Part shown: one piece after another, positions 1 through 9,035 of the stretch
Layout: each line of letters begins with the position of its first letter
How positions within the stretch are numbered: the first letter of the stretch is position 1
Origin: JABSSA01 sp039984715
GTDB taxonomy: Bacteria > Pseudomonadota > Alphaproteobacteria > Rhodobacterales > Rhodobacteraceae
Direction of reading: 5' to 3'
DNA length: 64,000 nucleotides
NCBI GenBank assembly: GCA_039984715.1
Contig: JBDWUA010000015.1
Span: 248,001-312,000, forward strand
Position numbers and translations under genes: made by a program
Notes under the pieces: model-generated
What the model saw: the letters and a program-made list of their open reading frames with translations, nothing else
Told to the model about the DNA's origin: nothing
The model's database searches: none

Positions 1-368
1 AAGTACTTGAAATATTGCTGCAGGAACATCGCGCGCTTGGCGCTTACACGATTTTGGATCTGCTGCGCGAAAGTGGATTTGGATCACAGCCACCAGTCGC
101 CTATCGCGCATTGGATTTTCTGGTCGCCAATGGTTTGGCCCACAAGATTGAACGCATGAATGCGTTCATTGCCTGCGTCCATCCTAGTCAGTCGCATACG
201 CCTGCATTCATGATCTGCCGCTTGTGCGAGGCAGTGGCTGAAACCCAATCATCTCCTGCAAAAGGCGCATTGGGGGATGCTGCGCGTGCCACCGGTTTCC
301 GGATTGAGCGCACCGTCGTTGAAGCTGAAGGCGTTTGCCCTGCCTGTATTGACAAGGCGGACACATGA
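1..368 (+). CDS. zur: Zur, Fur-family zinc uptake regulator (5' partial)
   Basis: This is the C-terminal part of a Fur-superfamily repressor. The reading frame is open to the left edge of the window, so the true start lies outside; the first in-window start-like codon (TTG at 15) falls inside the winged-helix region and is not believed. Visible parts are the end of the DNA-binding domain (VAYRALDFLVANGLAHKIE) and two CxxC pairs, CRLC and CPAC, which in the family bind structural zinc. Zur with Zn(II) represses zinc import genes. The stop codon overlaps the start of znuC by four bases, so zur and znuCB are one transcript, the usual layout in Rhodobacterales. znuA would be expected just upstream, outside the window. 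Confidence 0.9.
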   Translation, partial: VLEILLQEHRALGAYTILDLLRESGFGSQPPVAYRALDFLVANGLAHKIERMNAFIACVHPSQSHTPAFMICRLCEAVAETQSSPAKGALGDAARATGFRIERTVVEAEGVCPACIDKADT

Positions 369-1126
369 GCCTTGTTCAAGTTGAAAATCTAAGCGTCCGC
401 TATGGTGCTAAGACCGTATTGTCGCACGTTTCATTGCGTATTGATGCCGGAGAGATCGTCACAATTGTTGGTCCGAATGGGTCGGGCAAGACCAGCCTGC
501 TGCGCGCAATCATCGGAGCGGTGAAGCCTGCCCAAGGTCATATCACACATGGAAGCGGTGTGAAAATCGGATACGTCCCGCAAAAGCTGCACATAGACGA
601 GACGTTGCCAATTACGGTCTCAAGGTTCTTGAAACTGCCCGGGGACGTCACCGTTGCGCAGATCGACCAGGCGCTGGCACAAGCAGGCGTGCACGATTTG
701 GCCAAAGCGCAGCTTTCAAAATTGTCAGGTGGCCAGTTTCAAAGGGTGTTGCTGGCGCGCGCATTGATCGGGAAACCTGATCTTTTGCTTTTGGACGAAG
801 CGACGCAAGGATTGGACCAACGCGGGTCTGCATCGTTTTACCAACAGATCGAATCCGTACGGCAAAACACCGGTTGCGCTGTTCTTATGATCAGCCACGA
901 ATTGCACGTCGTGATGAGCGCATCTGACCGTGTGGTTTGCCTGAACGGTCATGTCTGCTGTGAAGGCACGCCAGCAGTGGTTGCCTCTGCGCCGGAATAC
1001 CGCGCTTTGTTTGGAACTGGAACTGGTGGGGCGCTGGCGTTGTATCGGCATGAACACGATCATGGCCATGACCACGGTGACCACGCCCACAATCACGACC
1101 AAGATAACATTGAGGCCGCTGAATAA
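365..1126 (+). CDS. znuC: ZnuC, zinc ABC transporter ATPase
   Basis: This is the ATP-hydrolysing subunit of the high-affinity zinc importer ZnuABC, on the cytoplasmic face of the inner membrane. Visible motifs are Walker A GPNGSGKT (residues 36-43), the Q-loop in VPQK, the ABC signature LSGGQFQRV, Walker B LLLLDEA and the switch histidine in MISHELH. The last 25 residues hold a run of alternating His and Asp (HEHDHGHDHGDHAHNHD), a typical zinc-chelating tail of ZnuC that may buffer or sense incoming zinc. At 253 residues it has the normal length. The start overlaps the end of zur (ATGA) and the stop overlaps the znuB start by one base. Regulation by the adjacent Zur is inferred from context. 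Confidence 0.95.
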   Translation: MSLVQVENLSVRYGAKTVLSHVSLRIDAGEIVTIVGPNGSGKTSLLRAIIGAVKPAQGHITHGSGVKIGYVPQKLHIDETLPITVSRFLKLPGDVTVAQIDQALAQAGVHDLAKAQLSKLSGGQFQRVLLARALIGKPDLLLLDEATQGLDQRGSASFYQQIESVRQNTGCAVLMISHELHVVMSASDRVVCLNGHVCCEGTPAVVASAPEYRALFGTGTGGALALYRHEHDHGHDHGDHAHNHDQDNIEAAE

Positions 1127-1920
1127 TGCTTGACGATTTTATGACGCGTGCCGCTTTGGCCGGTATTGGCGTGGCCTTTGCAGCAGCCCCTTTGGGATGT
1201 TTTGTGGTCTGGCGGCGCATGGCCTATTTTGGAGACGCCACAGCGCATGCCGCGATCCTTGGGGTTGCCTTGTCGCTGGCGTTCTCGATGTCGATCTTTG
1301 TGGGAACGATGGCCATCGCGTTGCTGATGGCTTTGACAGTCAGCGTCTTGTCCGGGCGGGGCTATGCGATGGATACATTGCTGGGCGTGCTTGCGCATTC
1401 GGCGTTGGCCTTTGGGCTGGTCGCCGTGTCGTTTATTTCCGGTGTACGCATTGACCTGATGGCATATCTGTTCGGCGACATCTTGGCCGTATCGCGCGGC
1501 GACCTTGCTGTCATTTGGGGAGGTGCGGCACTTGTTGTGGCTTTGATTGCTTGGCGCTGGTCCGCCTTGTTGATGTCGACCCTAAACGCGGATCTAGCCC
1601 ACGCCAGCGGGATCGATCCGAAACGCGAGCAACTGGCGCTTACTCTGGCCTTGGCCGTCACCGTCGCGGTCGCGATCAAAGTCGTCGGGGTTCTCCTTAT
1701 TGCTGCGATGCTGATCATTCCGTCGGCTGCGGCGCGGCCATTGGCACGGACACCTGAAGGCATGGCGATCATCGCGGGCATGATAGGGATGCTGTCCGTC
1801 GTAATAGGCCTGCGCGCGGCCTTTGTGTTTGATACACCCGCCGGACCAACGATTGTGTGCATGGCGGCGATTACGTTTCTTGCAACTAGCGTTATCAGGA
1901 ACGTCAGACAAGAACGGTAA
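1126..1920 (+). CDS. znuB: ZnuB, zinc ABC transporter permease
   Basis: This is the membrane subunit of the ZnuABC zinc importer (ABC-3 family). It has 264 residues with about eight hydrophobic segments spread over the whole length, and the family-typical N-terminal stretch CFVVWRRMAYFGDATAHAAILG, in which polar His and Asp sit beside the first membrane segments. It is translationally coupled to znuC through a TAATG overlap. A small hairpin follows the stop. Identity is secure because of the position directly after znuC and the match to the family. Confidence 0.94.
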   Translation: MLDDFMTRAALAGIGVAFAAAPLGCFVVWRRMAYFGDATAHAAILGVALSLAFSMSIFVGTMAIALLMALTVSVLSGRGYAMDTLLGVLAHSALAFGLVAVSFISGVRIDLMAYLFGDILAVSRGDLAVIWGGAALVVALIAWRWSALLMSTLNADLAHASGIDPKREQLALTLALAVTVAVAIKVVGVLLIAAMLIIPSAAARPLARTPEGMAIIAGMIGMLSVVIGLRAAFVFDTPAGPTIVCMAAITFLATSVIRNVRQER

Positions 1921-2303
1921 GGTTATTTCTTTGTCGCCTGAACCATGGGTTCAGCGCCTGTCAGTTACACCATACCTTTTCCGTACGATGAAAAACGACC
2001 ATTGATTTCATTAGGTTTTTGCAATCTGGGACACAGCATACCTTTTCTATTAAACACTATGTGTTTTCCGGAACGCCACAAGAAATCCGCGAGATAACTT
2101 TTCACTCATTGAGCTTATCCCTCTCACCGACCTTTCAAAGAGAGAAATACTCTCCCAAAGAAGCGGTCATTCGAGCTCACCGCAGCGAACGGCGGATTCG
2201 AGCCCAAAAGTGACGGATGCTGCACATAGCACAAATGTCTGGTAACTTGCGAATAGATGCCATCCGTATCGAGTTCTTCGCAGTCAGGAATGCAGTGCAA
2301 ATC
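1921..2303. other. Non-coding stretch with a degenerate dispersed repeat
   Basis: No convincing gene. The znuB hairpin lies at the left. At about 2180-2224 is a copy of a degenerate intergenic repeat (core GAGCCCAAAAGTGACGGATG) that recurs near 3418-3462. The open frame that starts at 2217 probably begins inside this repeat, so the downstream gene is given a later start. Confidence 0.5.
1937..1955 (+). terminator. Hairpin after znuB (weak terminator candidate)
   Basis: CTGAACC and GGTTCAG form a 7-bp inverted repeat with a 3-base loop 17 bases after the znuB stop. No U-tract follows, so this is at best a weak terminator or an mRNA-end stem. Confidence 0.35.
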
Positions 2304-3335
2304 ATGTTTAGGACATTGTTGGACAGAATCATTGGGCGTGAGCGTCCTCGGCAGCACGAGGAAGAATCCAAAGATTTTGCTCAAATATTGGAACAAGGTA
2401 AAAGCATATTGCACTCTACCACTGAGCCCAATGCGCTGAACAAAGTTGAAAGGAAAGTTAGGTCAGAGTTTCACTTACACCACCGGTGGCCTTCAGACAG
2501 AGGGGATATTCAAAAAGCTGCTCGAAAGGAAATTCGAGCAGTTCAGGAAATGCCAGAGCTCGCTCACGTCTTCATGTTCCATGGTGACGGACGTATCAGA
2601 GGAGAGGCAATCCGAAATCTGGCTGGACCACTACAGACCCCCGCAAATGTCTATGCGCTTTTTTGGCGCTTGAACGATTGGGTACCACAGGTGCGAAGCT
2701 TGTCGCACCAAGCATTCAAAAGGGTCATGCCGATCACGTCAGCGTCAGTCGTTGTTCCCGCACTCACCGCTGTATTGCCGCATCTAAATAGTTGGGGTCG
2801 CTGGTCTAGTGAGGGACCCGAGGCGGTACGTAAAGTCATGGTCAGGCCGGATATAGCTGCTCAAATACTCGGAGACTTAAAAACGACAAGACAGCCGCGC
2901 CTAGGTCAGATTTTTCGCGAGCTAAGCCGTAGCTCTGTCGTTGATCAGCATATCGAAAGCGTCTTTGTTACGGCTCCTCTACCGCACATTCGAACTATGG
3001 CTCTCGGTATGCTGTTATCGGGAACTGCACGTTGGCCGACGGGTAAGTCTAAGCGTGTTTGGATTGATCGCTCGATGGGTAAATATCGAACCGAGGCCAT
3101 TTATGACCATAGGAAAATATCGATCCCAGTAGCCCCAATTGACCTTATCGCTGTCGGTGCCTCAGATCGTTCCGCAATGGTTAGAAGGCGTGCCGCCGAT
3201 GGATTGATCGCTTTACGAAATGAACCAGACTTAAAAGATGATTTGGACGCAATAGCGACAAGTCTTCAAGAAGACCCAAACATTGGTGTGCGAAACAGAA
3301 TAGAATTTTTCAGACGGAAACAACCAATGAACTAA
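2304..3335 (+). CDS. Hypothetical protein with HEAT-like helical repeats
   Basis: A 343-residue cytoplasmic protein with no signal peptide. The ATG at 2304 (MFRTLLDRIIG) is preferred because the frame upstream of it runs into a dispersed repeat. Segments such as GDGRIRGEAIRNLAG, DWVPQVRSLSHQAFKRV, LPHIRTMALGML and DRSAMVRRRAADGLIAL have the pattern of HEAT/armadillo-type helix pairs (charged then Arg-rich helix, repeated every 35-45 residues). That suggests a helical scaffold for protein or nucleic-acid contact. I do not recognise a named family. Codon use looks more AT-rich than in the znu genes, and the gene is flanked on both sides by repeat copies, so it may be a transferred or isolated gene. 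The function is unknown. Confidence 0.6.
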   Translation: MFRTLLDRIIGRERPRQHEEESKDFAQILEQGKSILHSTTEPNALNKVERKVRSEFHLHHRWPSDRGDIQKAARKEIRAVQEMPELAHVFMFHGDGRIRGEAIRNLAGPLQTPANVYALFWRLNDWVPQVRSLSHQAFKRVMPITSASVVVPALTAVLPHLNSWGRWSSEGPEAVRKVMVRPDIAAQILGDLKTTRQPRLGQIFRELSRSSVVDQHIESVFVTAPLPHIRTMALGMLLSGTARWPTGKSKRVWIDRSMGKYRTEAIYDHRKISIPVAPIDLIAVGASDRSAMVRRRAADGLIALRNEPDLKDDLDAIATSLQEDPNIGVRNRIEFFRRKQPMN

Positions 3336-3505
3336 GTTCGCATTCCTTAGAAAGCAGTCCTTGGTTTTGATAAAGGCAACGGCTGCTTCGTCCGCTAAGC
3401 CGACCTTGGCGAGTGGTGCGCCGAACGGAAGGAACGAGCCCAAAGTGACGAATGCTGCGACGTGTACTTACAGCTGCAATTGCCAATGAAGGTGTCGGGT
3501 GCAAG

Positions 3506-4315
3506 TCACGAAAGCTTCCCCAGCACAGCCGAATAAAATGGCCCGTATGTGCTGCCAAGTTCTTTCACACTCCAGCCAGTTTCGACCGCAATTTCCCTTA
3601 ACTCGTCAGGTGTAGGATAGAACCACCGCACCCACGATCCTATCATGTCTTGGTTTTCAAAACGCATGGTGATCTCACCAATCGGGCGGCCGAGAACGCG
3701 GTTCCATTGATGGTAGGTCAAGTGTCGAGGATCGCAAGTTTGGGCAATATCGAGTCCTGTGATCGGCAAGTGCCCATCGGGGTACATTGCGCGAGCAAGC
3801 CTTCGGAAAAAATGCCGCGCCCCATCTAATGTCCCGACAATCCCGACATTGTTCCCAAACAAAACAGCTGTCTGGAATTCAGCGTCTTTCAGAGTTTCTG
3901 TCGCTGAAGACATGATGTCTACCAGTCGCACGTCTTCGCAACCACGCCTGCGGCAGACGTCTATTGCGCCAGGCGACAGATCAATTCCGGTGACGTTCAC
4001 GCCACGTTGCTTAAGCCACAATAACGGCCTGCCCGCCCCGCAGCCAACGTCAAGAACGCGCTCTGCTGCGCGATGCAAGAGCGCGGCTTCATGTTCAAAC
4101 GGCTCCTTGGTGAAATAAAGGGATGGATCATGTGAGTCGACATGATCGTCATCTCTTCGGATCGTTAGCGTATGACCGATGTTGCCGGCGTCGCAATCAA
4201 CGAGAGCGACGCCAAAGATATCGCGGTGAGGCTTGTCATCCATCATGTCGAAATACTGGTCAAAGCTGCCTTTTTCTTCAAGTAGATCGGCAATCACTCG
4301 GTCAAAAACGGCCAT
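3506..4315 (-). CDS. Class I SAM-dependent methyltransferase
   Basis: A 269-residue cytoplasmic protein with a Rossmann methyltransferase core. Motif I is VLDVGCGAG (about residues 87-95), followed by the acidic strand end GIDLSPGAI that would hold the ribose of S-adenosylmethionine, then VRLVDIM as motif II. The C-terminal third (MRFENQDMIGSWVRWFYPTPDEL, then GWSVKEL) resembles small-molecule methyltransferases of the Methyltransf_11/25 type. The frame is open further upstream to 4456, but the ATG at 4315 is preferred because AGGTGA sits just before it and the protein then starts MAVFDRVIADLL. The substrate cannot be read from the sequence. It is divergent from the YegD-like gene. Confidence 0.8.
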   Translation of the reverse strand: MAVFDRVIADLLEEKGSFDQYFDMMDDKPHRDIFGVALVDCDAGNIGHTLTIRRDDDHVDSHDPSLYFTKEPFEHEAALLHRAAERVLDVGCGAGRPLLWLKQRGVNVTGIDLSPGAIDVCRRRGCEDVRLVDIMSSATETLKDAEFQTAVLFGNNVGIVGTLDGARHFFRRLARAMYPDGHLPITGLDIAQTCDPRHLTYHQWNRVLGRPIGEITMRFENQDMIGSWVRWFYPTPDELREIAVETGWSVKELGSTYGPFYSAVLGKLS

Positions 4316-4557
4316 TCGGTTCACCTGACCGAAAGGCAGAAAAGTCCGCAATGCAGACCTCGGGGCATGCTGCAGCGACCGGTGAAACCGCAAGACAACG
4401 TGAATGATGCTGCATGGTGAATGAATATTTGGCGGGGGGAAGTTTAAAGAATGCACCGCGTGACGGACACGTCAATTGTCATCAGCGTGCGACTTGACGC
4501 CCAACACCTCTAGCAATACCTGTTCGCGCTTCGTCACTTTATGCAGCAGGCCTATCC

Positions 4558-5802
4558 ATGAAACCGCACGGTAAGACTTTGGGCATCGACTTTGGCACGT
4601 CCAATACGAGCGCCGCGTATTTACGTGATGGCAAGCCCCAACTGATTGAATTTGGCCCTCAGCAGACCAGTTTTCCGACTACGTTTTTCTTTGACTATGA
4701 GACACGCAATACCCTGATGGGACATTCGGCGAACCTAGCTCTGCTGAATGGCGACGATGGGCGGTTCATGAGGGCATTGAAACGCGTCCTTGGCACAACG
4801 CTCATGCACCAGCCCCGCCAAATTTTGAACGAGCGCGTGACATTCGTAAATATCATTGCCCGGTTCTTGCGACACGTCAAAACACAGGCCGAGGCCGAGA
4901 CCGGCGATACATTTGATCATGCTATTTCAGGGCGACCAGTGATATTCCACGCTGCTGGCGACCCGCGAGAAACTCAGGCCGAGACGGACTTGCGGGCATG
5001 TTACATCGCCGCAGGTTTCAAAGACGTTTCCTTCGTTGACGAACCCGAAGCGGCTGCAATCGCGAGTGGTGCACTCGAACACGCAGGTGAGATCGGTTTG
5101 ATCGTCGACATCGGCGGTGGCACTTCGGACTTTTCGGTTTTTCGCTCAGGAAATTCTGGCGTCGAAATCCTTGCCAATCACGGGGTGCGTATCGGCGGAA
5201 CCGATTTCGACCACGCCATCAGCATTGATCGGGTGATGCCCCTCCTTGGAAAAGGCGGCATGCTGCGCAAAGTAATGGGCCCGGGTACGACACCCGTGCC
5301 GACGGCGATTTTCAACGATCTTGCGACATGGGAAAAAATCCCGTTCCTGTATACAGCACAGAACCGTCGCCTGATGGATGAAATGGCAAGCCTATCGATA
5401 GAACCCGAAAAACTAGGGCGCTTTTCAACTGTGTTGGAGCACGAGTTGGGGCATGAAATTGCGTTTGCGGTGGAGCAAGGCAAAATTGCTGCGAACGCGG
5501 AAAATGAAAGCGCTCGGATTGCGCTTGACCAGATTGAAAAAGGGTTATCGGCCGCAATCACGGGTAACGCTTTAGGCTCTGTTCTCGCTCCCTACGCGGC
5601 GACTTTGCGGAAGACATCTGACGAGGTGTTGAACCTCGCAGGTTTGGACGCGGCACGCATCGACCGAGTTATCTACGTTGGTGGGGCCAGTCTGATGAAA
5701 ATGGTAACACACACAATGAACACGCGTTTCCCTAAGGCGCAGCATTCCTTCAGCGAAGTGTTCTCTGCTGTCGCGGACGGCCTCGCACTGGCACATAGGT
5801 AG
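4558..5802 (+). CDS. YegD-like Hsp70-family ATPase
   Basis: A 414-residue protein of the actin/Hsp70 ATPase fold. Phosphate-1 motif LGIDFGTSNTSAAY lies at the N-terminus, phosphate-2 IVDIGGGTSDFSV near residue 182, and the adenosine motif VIYVGGASLMKMV near residue 380. The protein ends right after the nucleotide-binding domain, so it lacks the substrate-binding domain and lid of DnaK. This is the architecture of E. coli YegD (about 450 residues), a predicted chaperone-like protein whose client is not known. No DnaJ or GrpE partner is adjacent. A single gene, divergent from the methyltransferase with a 240-bp shared upstream region. Confidence 0.88.
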   Translation: MKPHGKTLGIDFGTSNTSAAYLRDGKPQLIEFGPQQTSFPTTFFFDYETRNTLMGHSANLALLNGDDGRFMRALKRVLGTTLMHQPRQILNERVTFVNIIARFLRHVKTQAEAETGDTFDHAISGRPVIFHAAGDPRETQAETDLRACYIAAGFKDVSFVDEPEAAAIASGALEHAGEIGLIVDIGGGTSDFSVFRSGNSGVEILANHGVRIGGTDFDHAISIDRVMPLLGKGGMLRKVMGPGTTPVPTAIFNDLATWEKIPFLYTAQNRRLMDEMASLSIEPEKLGRFSTVLEHELGHEIAFAVEQGKIAANAENESARIALDQIEKGLSAAITGNALGSVLAPYAATLRKTSDEVLNLAGLDAARIDRVIYVGGASLMKMVTHTMNTRFPKAQHSFSEVFSAVADGLALAHR

Positions 5803-6115
5803 ATTCTACCTCAGGGTTTCCAAAAGCAGCCGTTGACGATTACTACGTCAATGGTTGCAAAGTCCGCTTAGCTGACTTTAATCGTGTCGAACGGTGGATT
5901 TTCGGGTGCTGCACTGCCGCAAGTCCGGTTTGAGTCCTTTTTACCGATTTTCTGCGTCGCAGCCAAAGTCAGCTTTCGGGAAACGTGCAAAACTGACCCT
6001 GAAATTACGGCCCAAAGCTGCCGTCCATGCATACGAACTTCGCTGCAATGCAGCTTCCCGAAAGCGGACGTTGGCATTGGTGTCTGACGTCATACACGTT
6101 TCGCAATCGATACAT
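5803..6115. repeat. Degenerate intergenic repeat block
   Basis: No gene is supported. The block contains pieces that recur elsewhere in the window. GCAGCCGTTGACG and CAAAGTCCGCTTAGCTGAC (5826-5880) resemble 3376-3400. CGAACGGTGGATT (about 5888) resembles 2185. CCCGAAAGCGGACGTTGG (about 6057) resembles CCCGAAAGCCGACATTGG near 6551. The copies are divergent, which suggests an old dispersed family. Confidence 0.45.
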
Positions 6116-6475
6116 TCACCCCGTCCAAGGACGCGCCTGCTTGATCGCCAGAAGAGCATTGCGATCAAACTTGAACTCGACATCCATCGCAAAGCTATCA
6201 TCGGTCCCACGATGATAAAGCGCTTGGAAATGATCTTGGATCTTCTTCAATTGTGCAACTAAAACCATCAGATCGATGTAGCTAATGACGGTATCGCCCT
6301 CCTTCACCAAACTAGAGCGGCGAATAAAGACGGTCTCATAGAAGCGATCACTTTCGGCATCCACATTCTGAAGTATCACAATCTCTTCTGAGATCTGATC
6401 ACCCTCGGGATTTGTGACAAGGTCCTCGCCCTAATACTGCATCACGCTGCAGTTAACCGCATCGCAGCGATCCTA
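6116..6475 (-). pseudogene. Remnant of a PEP/pyruvate-binding domain protein (C-terminal tail)
   Basis: Read on the minus strand, about 115 codons are open apart from one in-frame TAG near 6432. Before it: RCDAVNCSVMQY. After it: GEDLVTNPEG, SEEIVILQNVDAESDRFYE, then FIRRSSLVKEGD and at the end FAMDVEFKFD followed by LLAIKQARPW. The closing phrase (MDVEFK..., ALLAIKQARPW) is the hallmark end of PEP/pyruvate-binding (PPDK N-terminal-like) domains of the PEP synthase and pyruvate phosphate dikinase superfamily. The rest of the domain, including the ATP-grasp core, is missing upstream, so this is a decayed 3' fragment. It sits between two blocks of dispersed repeats. Confidence 0.6.
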
Positions 6476-6754
6476 CCAAACGATATCGCCCCGACCAACA
6501 ACGGCCCAAACCGGCCATTCGACAGCGGGCGAGTTCAATCAGTCGCCGCCCCGAAAGCCGACATTGGTGCAGGGTGTAACATCTTAGCTTGAGCGGATGA
6601 CTGCAATGCCGGACAAACCCGACACTGGCGATTTTTCATCCAATGGCTGCTTTTCCAAGACTGCACATCAACGGAATATACCAAGGGCGGATTGCGGTCA
6701 TTTGTTGGGGATGCAAAATCCATCTGCCCAAATTCCGCAAAGCGGATGTTGTCA
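6476..6754. repeat. Degenerate intergenic repeat block
   Basis: No gene is supported. Contains CCCGAAAGCCGACATTGGTG (6551-6570), a relative of the segment near 6057, and AATGGCTGCTTTTCC (about 6640), a relative of the AACGGCTGCTT pieces near 3376 and 9231. Confidence 0.4.
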
Positions 6755-8395
6755 CTAGATTGATACGTTTTTTTTGTTGTGTTGATGCAGCGGCGTCAGA
6801 AGTTCGGATTCCAGAAAGTGACGGACCTCCATCGAGAATGTGACCCAAGCCGGTTCATGCTCCAAGAGAATGTGGTTGTCGCTATCCATGGGAACCAAGC
6901 GAGCGCCCGGAATTTCTCTCGCCAATCTCTCACCCTCTGCGAAAGGCGAGATGCGGTCTCCGCGCGCATGGCAAACGAGTGTTGGCACGCTAACTTGTCC
7001 CAGCAATTCACTGATGTCGATATGTGAAAGCGCATATCGAATACGAACGGCGTTTTCCGGCGGAGTGCCGATGCGCATCATCTCATTGTACCAGTCCATC
7101 TGCCGTTTCGAGCCACCCGGTATCAGGTTTGACGTAAAAAGGGTTCGCAGCGAAGGTTCGTCGCGGCCCCAACCAAAGCGGATCAGGCTTTCAACGGCTT
7201 TTGAAGCTTCTCGTGCATCGTCGCCCCTATTTGCCATACCCGTCACCTAGCCACCCAGAAGAATAAGGCCTCGGACGCGATCGGGCCGGCGCAATGCAAG
7301 GTCAATGGCAATCGGAGCGCCTTGTGAAATTCCAAGAACCACGGCCGGCTCTTCGACACAGGCATCCACAACGGCATCCACGTCACTGCGAAACGTGTCG
7401 AAGGATATATCCCCGCAGTTCCAATCTGAAAGTCCTTTGCCCCGTTGATCGTAGCGCACAAACCTGTGCGCCTCGGAAAAGAATTCCAGGAAGTGGTGCC
7501 ATACCGGGCTGTGCTCTTCGAAGGCCAGGTGAGTCATCCAGTTGGGGGTCTTTAGCAGTGTCGGACCCTTACCGGTTACTCAACACGCAATAGATGTCCC
7601 ATCGTTGGCTGTGACCCGGCAGATTGTTTGCCGAGGCCGGTCTGTGCTGAAAGGTGTTTTTGGCTCTACAACAGACGGGTTGTCCAATGCCTGGAAAGTG
7701 TCCGGTTCGGGGTCTACTCCGAGTTCGGTACGTATAAGCTCGCGGCAATATTCTGCGTACTTTCGCGCCTCACTCAAAGCGCCAGAGGCGACATAGAGTT
7801 CAATGATCTGCCTATGGACATCTTCCTGATGGGGGTCGATACAAAGTATGAGCTTTGTGTTGTTTAGAGCCTCCTCGAAGCGGGATGTCCGACGGTAATG
7901 ATCAGTCAGACGACCGAGAACCGAGAGTGCCTGGGCTTCGAGATGGCGACGCTCTGCTGCAAGCCAGTCATCGAAAGCATCGTCGCGAAGGTCGATGCCA
8001 TCCAAAAATGGTCCACGATACAATTCGGCCGCCTTTTCGAGATCGGAAACTTTGGCGCTCGACGCCAATTCAGTGAACTCCAATACGTCTGTTCGAAGTA
8101 CCGCAGAATTAAGTGCGAGCGTGCTCTCACCCACAGATTCCAGCGCGTTTGGAGCGATTTCGGCCCGGATCGCGTGAATGACCTGACGCAAGCTGGTCCG
8201 TGCCGATGCTTCTTCAGACCCGCTCCACAAAAGCGCCGCGATCTCATTTCTGGATATCGGGCGTTTCGGACGGGTGGCCAGAATGCCAAGCAGTCCAATC
8301 GCCTTGTTTCGGCCAAGACGGACCGTTTGGCCTGTGCTTGATGCCTGAACAAAAGGTTGACCAAGAAGACAAAGATCGTGGGTTTGATTATTCAT
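6755..8395 (-). pseudogene. SARP/BTAD regulator fused to alpha/beta hydrolase, broken by two nonsense codons
   Basis: One continuous minus-strand reading frame of about 547 codons is interrupted by TGA at 7582-7580 and TAG at 7249-7247, with no frameshift. The N-terminal part (start at 8395, MNNQTHDLCLLG; an ATG at 8440 is also in frame) is a winged-helix plus BTAD domain of the SARP type (RPKRPISRNEIAALLW, YRGPFLDGIDL, YVASGALSEARKYAEYCRELIRTELGVDPEPDT). After a linker, DGTSIAC-stop-VTGKGPTLLKTPNW begins an alpha/beta hydrolase with oxyanion region RYDQRGKGLSDW, nucleophile elbow GISQG, then LILLGG-stop-VTGMANRG, acid in HARGDRISPF and histidine in DSDNHILL. All three triad residues remain. 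Fusions of this type are common solo regulators in roseobacters; what the hydrolase domain senses is not known. The damage looks recent. Confidence 0.8.
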
Positions 8396-8519
8396 TTGGG
8401 CGCTACTTCCTAGTTCTTGCGAGCGTAACAGATTGTGCACTGTCGTGCAGGACCACCGTAACGGCGCCGTTACGGAAAGGGTTTGGGGTTCTCTGGAGTT
8501 CTAGGTTTGGAGAATCAAA

Positions 8520-9035
8520 ATGCGACGTCAATATTGGTCTACATTGCTTGCACTGGCCTTGGCTGCAGGGCCGTCGTTGGCGGAAACAGAAGATCACGGT
8601 CTATTGGGATGCCCCGAACATGCGCCTTCACTACACTTGGCCGTGATTTTTCTTCAGAGCATGGACATGGCGCCGACCGTCGTGCCCTGCCCAAAACGTG
8701 TTGACGATGTGCGTCTTAAGCGGCTTTATTTTGAAGGGGTTGGCGACAATCCAGAAGAAGAAGTCGTTGCAGCACTCTTTGTTCGGTCGACAGGCGAGAT
8801 ACTCGTTGACGCAGAGATGAACTTTGAGGACCCGGTGGATTTAAGTTACTTCGTTCACGAATTGGTTCACATGCGGCAGATGGAAGCTACATCGACTGCG
8901 GTGTGCGTTGGCGTCCTCGAAGCCGAAGCTTATGCAATTCAGGCAGCTTTTTTACGAGACCAAGGACTTCCGCGTGAAGGTCTATTGTTTGACCTCATGG
9001 GCCAACTCCAGGCCGGTTGTGCCTCGCGCTACTAG
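8520..9035 (+). CDS. Secreted HELVH-motif protein (putative zinc peptidase-like, DUF6647-like)
   Basis: A 171-residue exported protein. A Sec signal peptide (RRQYWSTLLALALAAGPSLA) should be cleaved after ALA. Near residue 113 is FVHELVHMRQ, a HExxH motif as in zinc metallopeptidases, followed about 22 residues later by EAEAY, whose Glu could be the third ligand of a gluzincin-like site. Several Cys residues suggest disulfides in the periplasm. The protein is too short for a classical protease, and small HELVH proteins of this kind are annotated as domains of unknown function. It stands alone, divergent from the broken SARP-hydrolase gene with about 120 bp between them. Confidence 0.65.
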   Translation: MRRQYWSTLLALALAAGPSLAETEDHGLLGCPEHAPSLHLAVIFLQSMDMAPTVVPCPKRVDDVRLKRLYFEGVGDNPEEEVVAALFVRSTGEILVDAEMNFEDPVDLSYFVHELVHMRQMEATSTAVCVGVLEAEAYAIQAAFLRDQGLPREGLLFDLMGQLQAGCASRY

